64,000 nt of DNA, taken from the NCBI RefSeq assembly GCF_017309585.1, contig NZ_CP071321.1, positions 620,001 through 684,000 of the forward strand, in the 5' to 3' direction. Shown piece after piece: positions 15,511 to 24,377 of this stretch. How positions within the stretch are numbered: the stretch's first letter is position 1; each line of letters starts with the position of its first letter. Origin of the DNA: Nitrogeniibacter aestuarii (GTDB lineage Bacteria > Pseudomonadota > Gammaproteobacteria > Burkholderiales > Rhodocyclaceae). The notes beneath the pieces were generated by a model, which saw nothing but the letters and a program-made list of their open reading frames with translations, was not told where the DNA came from and made no database searches. Made by a program: the position numbers and the translations under genes.

Positions 15511-17016
15511 ATGGAAGTGCTTTCCCATCTGATGGAAGGGTTTGCCGTTGCCGGCACGCCCACCAACCTGCTCATCGCGCTGATCGGCGCCTTCCTCGGG
15601 ACGGTTATCGGTCTGCTGCCGGGGCTGGGTCCGATCAACGGGGTCGCGATCCTGTTGCCGATCGCCTACGCCATGAAGCTGCCGCCGGAGTCGGCGCTCA
15701 TCCTGCTCACGGCGGTGTATGCCGGCTGCGAGGTCGGTGGCCGGATCTCGGCCATTCTCATCAACGTGCCCGGTGACGCGGGGGCGGTCATGACCACCAT
15801 GGATGGTTATCCGCTGGCCCGCAAGGGGCTGGCGGGGCCGGCCCTGTCGATTTCGGCCTTTGCCTCCTTTGTCGGTTCGATGGTGGCCACCGTGGGCATC
15901 GTGGCCTTCGCGCCACTGCTGGCGGACTGGGCGCTGGCCTTCGGGCCGGCCGAATACTTTGCCCTCATGGTGCTGGCCCTGTCCTGCCTCGGTGGCCTAG
16001 TGGGTGACTCCATGCTCAAGGCCCTGATCGCCTGCCTGCTGGGGCTGGTGCTGGCCACCGTCGGCATCGACGCCAACAGCGGCGTGTATCGCTACACCTT
16101 TGATCTGCTGCACCTGTCGGACGGCATTCCGTTCATCGTGGTGGTGATCGGTCTGTTCGCGGTCAGCGAGCTGATGCTCATGCTGCAGAGCCTGCACGCC
16201 GGGGCCGCGCCGGTGGAAATGAGCGGACGCACCCTGTTCAACGCGGCCGAGTTCATGCGGGTGAAATGGACCATCCTGCGCTCGTCGGTGGTCGGCTTCT
16301 TCGTTGGCGTGCTGCCGGGCGCGGGCGCCTCCATTGCGTCGGCCATGACCTACTCGATGGAGCGGCGCATGGCGGGCGAGGACCACGAATTCGGCCGGGG
16401 CGACGTGCGCGGCGTGGCGGCGCCGGAGGCGGCCAACAACGCCTCTGCCTTCGGTTCGCTGATCCCGATGCTGACCCTGGGGGTGCCGGGCTCCGGCACC
16501 ACGGCGGTGATGATCGGCGCGCTGACGCTCTACAACATCACGCCAGGGCCGACCCTGTTCCAGGATCAGCCGGTGATCGTCTGGGGGCTGATCGCCTCGC
16601 TGGCCATCTCCAGCGTGATGCTGCTGCTCATGAACATTCCGCTCATCAAGGTGTTCGTGAAGTTCCTCGATGTGCCCAACTGGATCCTCGTGCCCGGCGT
16701 GGCCGCCGTATCGCTGGTGGGTGTCTACGCGGTACATGGCACGGTGTTCGATCTGGTGCTGGGCACCTTGCTGGGCGGGCTGGGCTACCTGTTGCGGGTG
16801 ATGAACTTCCCGCTGGCGCCGTTCATCCTCGGCTTCGTGCTGGGGGACATGATGGAGCAGAACCTGCGTCGCGCGCTGTCGATCAGCAATGGCGAACTGT
16901 CCATTTTGTACAGCAGCCCGATCAGCATCGGCCTGTGGATCGGCGCCATCCTCATGCTGATCGGTCCGCGTCTGATGCGCGCCCGTCAGCAGCGCCGCGC
17001 GCTTCAGGCGGCCTGA
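15511..17016 (+). CDS. tctA: Large membrane subunit TctA of the tripartite tricarboxylate transporter
   Basis: A 501-residue, about 12-helix permease. Diagnostic segments are GTVIGLLPGLGPINGVAILL near residue 30, VPGDAGAVMTTMDGYPLA near 90, and GVLPGAGASIASAMTY near 265, the last followed by PEAANNASAFGSLIPML and VPGSGTTAV. These are the two repeated Gly/Pro-rich motifs of TctA. The ATG at 15511 follows the tctB stop by 5 bp; longer readings into tctB are spurious. It imports the ligand delivered by TctC using the ion gradient. Confidence 0.95.
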   Translation: MEVLSHLMEGFAVAGTPTNLLIALIGAFLGTVIGLLPGLGPINGVAILLPIAYAMKLPPESALILLTAVYAGCEVGGRISAILINVPGDAGAVMTTMDGYPLARKGLAGPALSISAFASFVGSMVATVGIVAFAPLLADWALAFGPAEYFALMVLALSCLGGLVGDSMLKALIACLLGLVLATVGIDANSGVYRYTFDLLHLSDGIPFIVVVIGLFAVSELMLMLQSLHAGAAPVEMSGRTLFNAAEFMRVKWTILRSSVVGFFVGVLPGAGASIASAMTYSMERRMAGEDHEFGRGDVRGVAAPEAANNASAFGSLIPMLTLGVPGSGTTAVMIGALTLYNITPGPTLFQDQPVIVWGLIASLAISSVMLLLMNIPLIKVFVKFLDVPNWILVPGVAAVSLVGVYAVHGTVFDLVLGTLLGGLGYLLRVMNFPLAPFILGFVLGDMMEQNLRRALSISNGELSILYSSPISIGLWIGAILMLIGPRLMRARQQRRALQAA

Positions 17017-17050
17017 GGCCGAACGCTGGCGTCCCGGTGTGACCGGGGCG

Positions 17051-18466
17051 TCAGCCCTCGTTGAGCGGAAAGCGGATACGTACCTGCAGACCGCGCCCGT
17101 CCGGGCCGCTCTCCAGGGTAATCCGGCCCCGGTGTGCGTGGGCAATCTCGCGCACGATGGCCAGGCCCAAGCCGCTGCCTTCGGCATTGCCCTGACCGAG
17201 GATGCGGTAGAAACGGCGGAAGACAAACTCCCGCTCCTCGGGGGCGATGCCGGGCCCCTGGTCGGTCACCCTCAGCTCGACCGCGTCCGGATGGCTCGCG
17301 GCCGAGACCACGACCTGGGTGCCGGCGCTGCTGTAGCGGATGGCGTTGTCCACCAGATTGGCCACCATCTCGCGCAGCATGGCCTCATTGCCGGCCAGCG
17401 GCGTGGCGGCCTCGCCTTCGAAGGCAATCTCGATGTCCCGAGCCAGTGCCAGCGGCACCAGATCGGCGGCGACCTCGCGTGCGAGGTCGGTCAGGTCGCA
17501 GGGCACCTTGTCCCCGATCAGACCGTTGGCGGGCTCTGCGCGCGACAGTGCCAGCAACTGGTTGGCCATGCGCTGCGTGTTGCCGAGGCTGCGCAGCACA
17601 TGCCTGAAGGTGTCGCGCATGGCGGCCGGGTCCGTCTGGCGTACGCCGACTTCCGCCTGGGTGGTGAGTACCGCCAGTGGCGTGCGGATCTGATGGGCCG
17701 CGTCGGTCAGAAAACGCCGGCGCGAGGCGAGCATGGTGGAGATCCGCTCCATGTGATGGTTGATGGCGCGGATCAGCGGATGGACTTCACTCGGGACGTC
17801 TTTCGCCACGATCGGCGTCAGGTCTTCTTCATCCCGTTGTTCGATGGTGTCGTGCAGGGCCAGCAAGGGCCGGAAGGCCGAGCGCAGGGCGAACAGCAGC
17901 ACCACCGCGCCGAGGCCGATGATGAGGACCTGGCGCTTGAGACTTTCGACGAACAGGTCCGTGGCCAGGCTGCGTCGTGAATCGGTGCTTTCGGCAAACA
18001 CGATGGTGACCAGATCGCCACCGGCCAGCGCCGGATCATAGAGGCGCTTGCGCATGGCGCCGACGCGGATCGGGATGCCGCGGAAGTCGGCGCCGGCAAA
18101 GCGCAGGCTGCCATCGTCGCGCAGGCCCGCGGGCGGTGCCAGTTCCGCATACCCAGTGACAAGGTGGCCATCGGGCGCGAAGATGGCGTGATAGACGCGC
18201 TCCGGTGTATCGGCATCGAAGGTGGCGAAGGTGGACGAGGGAATGTCCACCGAGATGTCACCCTCCAGCGAGTGCACGCGCTCGGCAATGGATCTGATCG
18301 AGGCCCCCAGGCTGCGGTCGTAGGCACGGTCGACCGCGTCCAGCGCGCCCAGGTAGGACAGCGCCGCGTTGATGGCGATCAGGGCGGCCAGCGGCGGCAG
18401 CATCCAGCGCGCCAGCCGTGCCCTCAGGCTGTTGCGGTCGGGGCGGCCGACGCTGTGTTCAGGCAT
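17051..18466 (-). CDS. TctE-like sensor histidine kinase
   Basis: A 471-residue inner-membrane kinase. TM1 (about 18-38) is followed by a periplasmic domain of about 130 residues (2CSK_N-type by layout), then TM2 (about 165-187), HAMP, HisKA with RRFLTDAAHQIRTPLAVL, and HATPase_c with NLVDNAIRYS, DQGPGI and GSGLGLAIV. All core motifs are intact. Its gene overlaps the regulator gene by 8 bp and converges on tctA. By position it probably controls tctCBA in response to the transporter's substrate, perhaps with the binding protein at 19231 as co-sensor (inference). Confidence 0.92.
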   Translation of the reverse strand: MPEHSVGRPDRNSLRARLARWMLPPLAALIAINAALSYLGALDAVDRAYDRSLGASIRSIAERVHSLEGDISVDIPSSTFATFDADTPERVYHAIFAPDGHLVTGYAELAPPAGLRDDGSLRFAGADFRGIPIRVGAMRKRLYDPALAGGDLVTIVFAESTDSRRSLATDLFVESLKRQVLIIGLGAVVLLFALRSAFRPLLALHDTIEQRDEEDLTPIVAKDVPSEVHPLIRAINHHMERISTMLASRRRFLTDAAHQIRTPLAVLTTQAEVGVRQTDPAAMRDTFRHVLRSLGNTQRMANQLLALSRAEPANGLIGDKVPCDLTDLAREVAADLVPLALARDIEIAFEGEAATPLAGNEAMLREMVANLVDNAIRYSSAGTQVVVSAASHPDAVELRVTDQGPGIAPEEREFVFRRFYRILGQGNAEGSGLGLAIVREIAHAHRGRITLESGPDGRGLQVRIRFPLNEG

Positions 18467-19136
18467 CCGGTGCTTCGCCGATCAGGTAGCCCAGGCCGCG
18501 CAGGGTGGTGATGCGTACGCCCGAGCCCTCAAGCTTCTTGCGCAGGCGGTGGACGTAGATTTCGATGGCTTCGGTCCGCGCTTCTTCGTCGAAACTGAAG
18601 ACTTTCTCGAACAGGGCTTCTCGCGCAATCGGGCGGCCGATGCGGGCGATCAGCGCCTCGAGCACGGCCAGCTCGCGGGGTGTCAGTGCCAGCGGCTGGT
18701 CCGCCACCGTGGCCAGCCGCGAATTGAGGTCGAACACCAGGGCGCCGAGGCGCACGGTGGGGGCCTGTTGGCCCGCGCGGCGCAGCAAGGCTTTGATACG
18801 GGCTTCCAGCTCGCTCAGCTCGAAGGGCTTGGGCAGATAGTCGTCGGCGCCCAGGTTGAGACCGCGAACCCGGTCTTCCGTACTGCCCTGGGCGGTGAGC
18901 ACGATCACAGGAACCAGGCGGGTGGTGTCGCGCTCGCGCATGCGGCGCAGCACCTCGAGCCCGTCGAGGCCGGGCAGGTTGAGGTCGAGAATGACCAGAT
19001 CGTAGGGTTGAGTGAGCAGCGCGTGATCGGCATGATCACCCCGATGGAGCACGTCCACGGCATAGCCCGACTGGGTCAGTGCGCGACTGACCCAATCGGC
19101 CAACTCAGCATGGTCTTCGACAAGCAGCAGGCGCAT
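18459..19136 (-). CDS. TctD-like OmpR-family response regulator
   Basis: A 225-residue DNA-binding regulator. The receiver domain (1-115) has VEDH, phospho-acceptor Asp in VILDLNLPGLDG, and KPFEL. The winged-helix domain (about 125-220) has LALTPRELAVLEALI and EIYVHRLRKKL. Start chosen at ATG 19136 (MRLLLVEDH), the normal receiver start; an upstream ATG at 19160 adds eight unlikely residues. It is translated just ahead of the kinase and divergently from the binding-protein gene, leaving a 94-bp shared promoter region. Confidence 0.93.
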   Translation of the reverse strand: MRLLLVEDHAELADWVSRALTQSGYAVDVLHRGDHADHALLTQPYDLVILDLNLPGLDGLEVLRRMRERDTTRLVPVIVLTAQGSTEDRVRGLNLGADDYLPKPFELSELEARIKALLRRAGQQAPTVRLGALVFDLNSRLATVADQPLALTPRELAVLEALIARIGRPIAREALFEKVFSFDEEARTEAIEIYVHRLRKKLEGSGVRITTLRGLGYLIGEAPDA

Positions 19137-19230
19137 GATGCGCCATGGTAACGCGGGCACGGGGCGAAAGGAGGATGAAAGCGAACAGCGTCATCATGAG
19201 TGCCGTGAATCGCGAGGGAGTCGCAGGGAC

Positions 19231-20283
19231 GTGAAGCATTCGAAGCGCGCGAGATGGTTGGGCTGCCTGCTGGCGCTGGTCGGCATGGTGGGCGGGGGCA
19301 CAGCCGCGGCAGCGGACGAGCAGGGCGCGCTGGCGGCCGAGGAGGGCCGGCTGGTCATCTATGCCGCGACTGATCTGAATGCGGTGCGCGCGCTCATCGA
19401 CGACTTCGAGCGCGCACATCCGGGAGTGCGGGTCGACTATCACGACATGCAGACCTCCGAGCTCAACGCGCGCTTTCTGGAAGAGCGCCGCCATGGCGGT
19501 GGCCCGGACGTGATGTGGAGCTCCGCCATGGACTTGCAGATGAAGCTGGTCAATGACGGGCATGCCCTGCCGTACCGGTCGGCCGTCACCGAGGCGCTCC
19601 CGCCCTGGGCGGTGTGGAAGGACGAAGCCTTCGGCACGACTCTGGAACCCATCGTCTTCGTCTACAACCGGGCCTGGTTCGGCGATCAGGCGCCCCAGTC
19701 GCACGCCGAGCTGTTGCGCCTGCTCGAACGCGGCGATCCGGCCCTCAACGGGCGCCTGGTGACCTACGATCCCGAGCGATCGGGCCTGGGCTTCCTGTTG
19801 CAGACGCAGGACGTGCAGGCCAATCCCACCGTGTTCTGGCGACTGGCCGAAGCCATGGGCCGCAACCGCGTGCGCACCGAGCCGACCACGAGCGTGATGC
19901 TCGACCGGATCGCCGCCGGTGAGGCGGTCCTCGGGTACAACATGCTCGGGTCCTACGCACTGCGCCGCGCACGCCAGGATGATTCGCTGGGCATCGTGCA
20001 GCCGAAGGACTACACCCTCGTGCTCAGCCGGGTGGCCTTCATCTCGAAAGGGGCCCGGCATCCGAACGCTGCCCGGCTGTGGCTCGATCATATGCTCTCG
20101 GCGCGGGGTCAGCGCATCCTTGCGGGAGATGGTCTGGTGGGTGAGCGCGAGGCACTCGGCCCGGCGTTCCGGCCGCTCGCCCTCGGGGCCGGTCTCATCG
20201 CTTACCTCGACCAGTACAAATACCGCCAGTTCATCGCCCAGTGGCGCGCGGCGATCGGACGCGCTTCCGACGTCATCGAATAA
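19231..20283 (+). CDS. Lone periplasmic solute-binding protein (iron/phosphonate-type class)
   Basis: A 350-residue protein with signal peptide (about 1-28, hydrophobic LGCLLALVGMVGGG, AAAAD cleavage region). The mature part has the type-2 periplasmic binding fold seen in Fe3+ and phosphoglycerate binding proteins: LVIYAATDLNAVRALIDDFE, GGPDVMWSSAMD, EPIVFVYNRAWF. No ABC permease or ATPase follows, so it is an orphan. Such proteins sit near TctDE-like systems and may act as sensory partners, as PgtC does for phosphoglycerate (inference). Start set at GTG 19231, directly before the basic signal-peptide N-region; the ribosome site is weak and the start uncertain. Confidence 0.8.
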   Translation: MKHSKRARWLGCLLALVGMVGGGTAAAADEQGALAAEEGRLVIYAATDLNAVRALIDDFERAHPGVRVDYHDMQTSELNARFLEERRHGGGPDVMWSSAMDLQMKLVNDGHALPYRSAVTEALPPWAVWKDEAFGTTLEPIVFVYNRAWFGDQAPQSHAELLRLLERGDPALNGRLVTYDPERSGLGFLLQTQDVQANPTVFWRLAEAMGRNRVRTEPTTSVMLDRIAAGEAVLGYNMLGSYALRRARQDDSLGIVQPKDYTLVLSRVAFISKGARHPNAARLWLDHMLSARGQRILAGDGLVGEREALGPAFRPLALGAGLIAYLDQYKYRQFIAQWRAAIGRASDVIE

Positions 20284-20299
20284 GCGGCCGGTGAACGAC

Positions 20300-21346
20300 A
20301 TGCTTCAACTCCGGACCGGTGCCTGGCCGGTCATGCTGGGCGTTCTCGTGTGCCTGCTGGCTGGCGGCATTGCCACCGCGATCCACCTGCCTCTGCCGTG
20401 GATGATCGGCCCCTTGTGGGCGGTTGCGCTGCTGCGCATTCGCGGTGTGCATATCGCCCCGGTGCGTGGCGGACGCCAGGCGGGTCAGTGGGTGATCGGT
20501 ACCGCGCTCGGCCTGTACTTCACGCCCGAGACGGTCAGCTTTCTGGCTGCACACCTGCCGGTCGTGGCCATGACCACCCTGGGCGCGGTGGTGGTGGGGC
20601 TGCTCAACACCGTGGTGGTGCGCCGGCTGAGCGGCGTGGACATCAATACGGCGTTCTTCTCGGCGCTGCCGGGCGGCGCGTCGGAAATGGCCGTGCTGGC
20701 CGAGCGCTTCGGCGGCGCCATCGACCGGATCGCTGCCGCGCATGCCTTGCGGGTCATGATCGTGGTGGCGGTGATTCCGCTCGGGCTGACCTGGGTGGGG
20801 GCCGAGGGCCATCAGATCGATGTGGCCACCGCGCGTCAGGCGGTCGATCCGTCCGGCCTGCCATGGCTTGTGGCGCTGGGGCTCGCAGGGGCCGCCGCGC
20901 TCGGGGTGCTGCGGGTGGGGAATGCCTGGGTGATCGGTCCGATCCTCGGCGTGGGGCTGGCCACCGCGTCCGGCATGTCGCTGTCGGCCCTGCCGCCGGT
21001 CGTGGTGCTTGGCGGACAGATGCTCATCGGCTGCTCACTGGGTTGCCGGTTTTCCCCCGGATTCTTCCGCGCCGCGCCGCGCTTTCTGGTGGCCACGACG
21101 GTGGCCTCCGCACTGGCCGTGGTCATTTCCGGGGCGCTGGGCGTGGGGATCGCGCCGCTGTTCGACATGGATTGGCCGACACTGACGCTGGCGGCAGCGC
21201 CCGGTGGCGTGGCCGAGATGTGCATCACCGCCAAGGTGCTTCATCTGGGCGTGGCGCTGGTCACGGTATGTCACACGGTTCGCGTCATCGTGCTGACCCT
21301 GGGCGCGCCCATGCTCTTTCGCTGGGTGACCGCACGCAGAGGCTGA
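20300..21346 (+). CDS. AbrB-type integral membrane protein (AbrB duplication family)
   Basis: A 348-residue membrane protein with about ten helices in two repeats. Each repeat contains the typical motifs LPWMIGPLWAVALLR and FFSALPGGASEMAVLAERFGG; the second copy reads NAWVIGPILGVGLA and LAAAPGGVAEMCITAK. This family is annotated as AbrB-like or putative ammonia-monooxygenase-related, with no firm function, and is often found near tricarboxylate or sulfonate uptake genes. GTG 20291 is an alternative start in the same frame. It begins 16 bp after the binding-protein stop, so it is probably co-transcribed with it. Confidence 0.87.
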   Translation: MLQLRTGAWPVMLGVLVCLLAGGIATAIHLPLPWMIGPLWAVALLRIRGVHIAPVRGGRQAGQWVIGTALGLYFTPETVSFLAAHLPVVAMTTLGAVVVGLLNTVVVRRLSGVDINTAFFSALPGGASEMAVLAERFGGAIDRIAAAHALRVMIVVAVIPLGLTWVGAEGHQIDVATARQAVDPSGLPWLVALGLAGAAALGVLRVGNAWVIGPILGVGLATASGMSLSALPPVVVLGGQMLIGCSLGCRFSPGFFRAAPRFLVATTVASALAVVISGALGVGIAPLFDMDWPTLTLAAAPGGVAEMCITAKVLHLGVALVTVCHTVRVIVLTLGAPMLFRWVTARRG

Positions 21347-21420
21347 ACCGCGACGACACTTGCCCGCGGTCGACATGCTCGCCGACAATGGGTGGCTCCC
21401 CATCGATATCCGGATGCCGC

Positions 21421-22308
21421 ATGCCCAGTGATCCGCCGCTCTTTCGCCGTGTTCCGCCCATGCATGCGCTGGCTGCCTTCGAGGCGGCTGCGCGCCTGGG
21501 CGGCTTTGCCCCGGCGGCGGACGAGTTATGCGTCACGCCCAGTGCGGTCAGCCATCGCATCCGCCAGCTCGAGCGTCAGCTCGACATGCAGCTGTTCGAG
21601 CGCACACCCACGGGCGTGAAACTGACCACGTCGGGGCGCATGTACCTGGCGCGTGTGCGCGAAGCCTTTGTCTCGCTGGCCCGGCCCGGCGACGGATCAC
21701 CCGCCCGGGCGCGGCTGCGGGTCTCGATTCCGCCCACGTTTGCGCGCCAGCTGTTCATGCCGCGCCTGCCTGCCTACCTGGCCACGCGCCCCGATCTGGA
21801 TCTTGAAGTTCACGTGACCAACTCGCTCGCCGCCGCGCACGACGAACCGGTGGATGTGAGCATCATCTGGAGCGATGGGGCCAACCTCTCCGGCGTCGCC
21901 CATCGCCTCTTCGATGAAGCCATCGGCCCGCTGGCCGCGCCCGGCATGGTTGCCGAATGGGGGCTGGGCGAAGCCGCGGATCTGGCCAAGGCCCCCTTGC
22001 TGCGCACCCCCTTGCTGCCCTGGGCGCCCTGGTTCCAGGCCGCCGGCCTCAACCTGCCCGAGCCGGACCGCGGCGCCTCCTTCAACGACCTGGGCATGTT
22101 GCTCGAAGCGGCCAGCGTGGGGCTTGGCGTGGCGCTGTGTTCGCGGCGGCTCGCCGCCCAGTGGATCGAGGCCGGCCGCCTCGTTCCGATCAGCGATGTC
22201 ACCGCCGTGCCGCCGCACAGCTATTACGTGACCTGTGACAGCGCCCGGATGGCGCGACCGGAAGTGCTCGAATTCGTCGACTGGCTGCGTGAGGAATTCG
22301 CGTCATGA
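21421..22308 (+). CDS. LysR family transcriptional regulator (GcvA-like)
   Basis: A 295-residue DNA-binding regulator. The N-terminal winged HTH (about 14-73) has HALAAFEAAARLGGFAPAAD and VTPSAVSHRIRQLERQL. The effector-binding domain (about 90-295) has the two-lobe periplasmic-binding fold. The PSAVSHRIRQLE helix and the RVPPMHALAAFEAA start are typical of the GcvA subgroup. The ATG at 21421 has a poor ribosome site; the internal ATG at MHAL is possible. It overlaps the next gene by ATGA. Target genes are unknown. Confidence 0.9.
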   Translation: MPSDPPLFRRVPPMHALAAFEAAARLGGFAPAADELCVTPSAVSHRIRQLERQLDMQLFERTPTGVKLTTSGRMYLARVREAFVSLARPGDGSPARARLRVSIPPTFARQLFMPRLPAYLATRPDLDLEVHVTNSLAAAHDEPVDVSIIWSDGANLSGVAHRLFDEAIGPLAAPGMVAEWGLGEAADLAKAPLLRTPLLPWAPWFQAAGLNLPEPDRGASFNDLGMLLEAASVGLGVALCSRRLAAQWIEAGRLVPISDVTAVPPHSYYVTCDSARMARPEVLEFVDWLREEFAS

Positions 22309-22901
22309 ATTTCCTTGCCCACCTGTGGCTCGCCGGGCCCGACGAAGCCATGCGCCTGGGCGCCGTCGCGGGGGATTTCGTCAAGGGCCCGTTGCCGGCG
22401 GGCTTGCCGGACGATATTGCCCGTGGCGCCGAACTGCACCGCGCCATCGACCGCTTCGCCGACGAGCATCCGGCCTTCCAGCGCTCCCGCGCCCGGGTTA
22501 GTGACGCACGCCGCCGCTTTGGCGGCGTCATGGTCGACATGTTCTACGACCATTTTCTGGCAGCGAACTGGGCTGACTATCACGCCGATGAGCCGCTGCC
22601 GGTGTTTGCGGCCCGCCAGTACGCGCTGCTCCGCGACCACATCCACCGCATGCCCGAGGCATCGCATCGGGTGGTCATGCGCATGAGTGAGACGGACTGG
22701 CTGACGTCCTACGCGGATGCAGGGACGATTGAATATGCGCTGGACCGGATTGCCTCGCGGCTGAGTCGGCCGGAGGCGTTTGTCGGGTGTGGGGTAGAGC
22801 TGCGGGAGCAGTATTCGGCATTTGCGGCCGATAGTTCGGAGTTTCTTCGGGATGTGATGGGTTTTGCGCTGGCGACGCGGGGCAGATTGGGGCGCGCGTA
22901 G
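22305..22901 (+). CDS. acpH: Acyl carrier protein phosphodiesterase (AcpH/DUF479 family)
   Basis: A 198-residue HD-like helical protein. The N-terminal MNFLAHLWLAGPDEAMRLG and GAVAGDFVKGPLP, then ELHRAIDRFADEHP and DMFYDHFLA, match AcpH, whose His and Asp residues bind the catalytic metal. The enzyme removes the 4'-phosphopantetheine arm from acyl carrier protein. The ATGA overlap with the LysR gene suggests translational coupling. Base composition drifts AT-ward near the 3' end. Confidence 0.87.
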   Translation: MNFLAHLWLAGPDEAMRLGAVAGDFVKGPLPAGLPDDIARGAELHRAIDRFADEHPAFQRSRARVSDARRRFGGVMVDMFYDHFLAANWADYHADEPLPVFAARQYALLRDHIHRMPEASHRVVMRMSETDWLTSYADAGTIEYALDRIASRLSRPEAFVGCGVELREQYSAFAADSSEFLRDVMGFALATRGRLGRA

Positions 22902-23033
22902 GGTCAGCGCTTAGCGTAGCGTTCATTGGCCGCGACTCGCCCCGCCGAACTCGAAGAAGTTTCCCTCACGCTATGATTTCCAAAGAAAATGCGTCTATGC
23001 TTTAGTCATTTAGTATTTTTTGGAGTTCGAGTC

Positions 23034-23645
23034 ATGAAGCAGTGGATGCTAATGGGAGTCTTGGCAGTCAGCGGATTGGGCGCCCATGCAGCCGACAACC
23101 TTCTTGTCAATGGGGGGTTCGAGGATGGATTGCTGGGATGGGAATCGATGGGAAACGCGGCAATTCGCACCGCCGACCCCTTGGCCTACGAAGGTGACAA
23201 CTACCTGTACGGCGACAGTACATCGCTTTATTCGGTCTGGCAGGATATCGATCTGCTAGGGGCAGGCTTCAGCGCAGAGGCGATTGACTCTGGGCAACTG
23301 ATTGTAAGCTTCGGTGGTTTTCAATCCGGCTGGCATACTCAGACCGACCATGGATACATCACTCTTGCTCTCGTGAGTGATGAGCCAGACGAGATCGGCG
23401 GCTTCCAGTTGACTCCGTTCTACTCAAACAACACATGGGTAGAGCAAAGTGGAGAAGGTCAGATTTTGCCTGGAACCCGGACAATCCATTTTGAATTTGT
23501 TGGAATCAGGGATGACGGGTCAAACAACGATGCATACTTGGACGCAGCGTTCCTGACAGTGAGCGCCGTGCCGGAACCTGAAGCTTTGGGCATGTTCCTC
23601 GCGGGTCTTGGCGTTGTCGCGGCAGGTCGTCGGCGCTTGAAGTAA
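23034..23645 (+). CDS. PEP-CTERM sorting domain protein
   Basis: A 203-residue exported protein. Signal peptide about 1-20 (GVLAVSGLGAHAA), then NLLVNGGFEDGLLGWE, a beginning typical of DUF642-like or carbohydrate-binding beta-sandwich proteins. The C-terminus is a PEP-CTERM anchor: AVPEPEALGMFLAGLGVVA, then an Arg-rich end. Such proteins are processed by EpsH/exosortase and placed on the cell surface or in the exopolysaccharide matrix; no exosortase gene is in this window. Start set at ATG 23034 with GGAG at 23022. Codon use is noticeably less GC-rich than the neighbours. Confidence 0.9.
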   Translation: MKQWMLMGVLAVSGLGAHAADNLLVNGGFEDGLLGWESMGNAAIRTADPLAYEGDNYLYGDSTSLYSVWQDIDLLGAGFSAEAIDSGQLIVSFGGFQSGWHTQTDHGYITLALVSDEPDEIGGFQLTPFYSNNTWVEQSGEGQILPGTRTIHFEFVGIRDDGSNNDAYLDAAFLTVSAVPEPEALGMFLAGLGVVAAGRRRLK

Positions 23646-23647
23646 GA

Positions 23648-23725
23648 AGGGCCACGGGAAGCGGGATGCGTCTCTTTACCTACTTTCTTGCGCGTCAAGA
23701 AAGTAGGTCGCTCTTCAGGGCGAAA
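23648..23725 (+). repeat. Direct repeat copy 1 of the 77/78-bp element
   Basis: Begins AGGGCCACGGGAAGCGGGAT just after the PEP-CTERM stop and ends CAGGGCGAAA. It matches 24240-24316 with about five substitutions and one indel. It contains the hairpin CTACTTTCTTG (23680-23690), 5-base loop, CAAGAAAGTAG (23696-23706). Confidence 0.85.
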
Positions 23726-23835
23726 CCAGCGGCGTCACAAGCTTGGAATGGTGTTCCGACTCAACCCTGAACTCATGCGTGAGATCGTTCAGGCACAAAC
23801 CGGCATTGGCCGGGTTTCGCCCCGGCGGGCGCCTC

Positions 23836-23859
23836 ACTTTCTTGCTTGTGCAAGAAAGT
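23836..23859. repeat. Middle ACTTTCTTGC hairpin of the repeat region
   Basis: Perfect 10-bp arms ACTTTCTTGC and GCAAGAAAGT around TTGT. It shares its CTTTCTTG core with the hairpins inside the two flanking direct repeats. Confidence 0.8.
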
Positions 23860-24160
23860 AAGCAAAGAAGCATAGCCCACGATCGCGTCGCCTGGCGGCG
23901 ATGCCCAATCGTCAAACCCTGTGGGCGGCGTGCTTCGCCAACTCGCCCTGCGGGCTCAGACAGCGAAGCCCGTTAATCCGCCCCCGGCGCTTGTCGATTG
24001 GCGCGACCGAGGGCACTCCGGATGTGCCAATCCGGTGAGATCCGTCGCTCGACCGAGTGAACCGACGCCGGGTTCATCCGTCGAGATCAGAAAGGAGCTT
24101 CAGCCCGGCACACGCCAATCCCTCTGTCGTGCCGAGTCGTCCGGACGACCGGCAGAAAAA

Positions 24161-24206
24161 GCGGTTTCGCTGTCTGAGCCCCGCAGGGGCGAGTTTGCGA
24201 AACCGC
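24161..24206. repeat. Nested inverted repeat (cruciform-like)
   Basis: Outer 10-bp arms GCGGTTTCGC (24161-24170) and GCGAAACCGC (24197-24206) enclose an inner hairpin GCCCC-GCA-GGGGC (24178-24190). No T-run, so probably not a terminator. Confidence 0.75.
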
Positions 24207-24239
24207 CTGCCGAGCGTTCGGGCAGCGAGGGTAGCCCGC

Positions 24240-24316
24240 AGGGCCACGAAAAGCGGGATGCGTCTCTTTGCCTACTTTCTTGCGCTCAAGAAAGTAGGTC
24301 GCCCTTCAGGGCGAAA
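24240..24316 (+). repeat. Direct repeat copy 2 of the 77/78-bp element
   Basis: Second copy of 23648-23725, with the improved hairpin CCTACTTTCTTG (24271-24282), CGCT, CAAGAAAGTAGG (24287-24298), and a following CGCCCTTCAGGGCG inverted repeat. It lies about 60 bp after the 3' end of lutC (tail to tail). Confidence 0.85.
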
Positions 24317-24377
24317 ATCCAACCCGCCACGAAATGCTAAGTGGTCCGGCTAAGCCACTATCGCATCGCGAACGCGA

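Larger units (their letters stand above)
23646..24377. other. Non-coding, hairpin-rich repeat region
   Basis: A 732-bp gap with no convincing gene. It is bounded by two 77/78-bp direct repeats. Inside are: a third CTTTCTTG/CAAGAAAG hairpin (ACTTTCTTGC-TTGT-GCAAGAAAGT, 23836-23859); a 14-bp palindrome GTCGTCCGGACGAC (24136-24149); and a nested stem with GCGGTTTCGC (24161-24170) pairing with GCGAAACCGC (24197-24206) around GCCCC-GCA-GGGGC (24178-24190). No transposase, T-run terminator or ribosome site stands out. I recall similar motifs between genes in other proteobacterial genomes, but cannot name a described family. Confidence 0.7.

Noticed and set aside
23646..24377. Insertion sequence or prophage remnant
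   Set aside because: There is no transposase or integrase frame and no target-site duplication seen. Direct repeats and hairpins fit a small non-autonomous repeat better.
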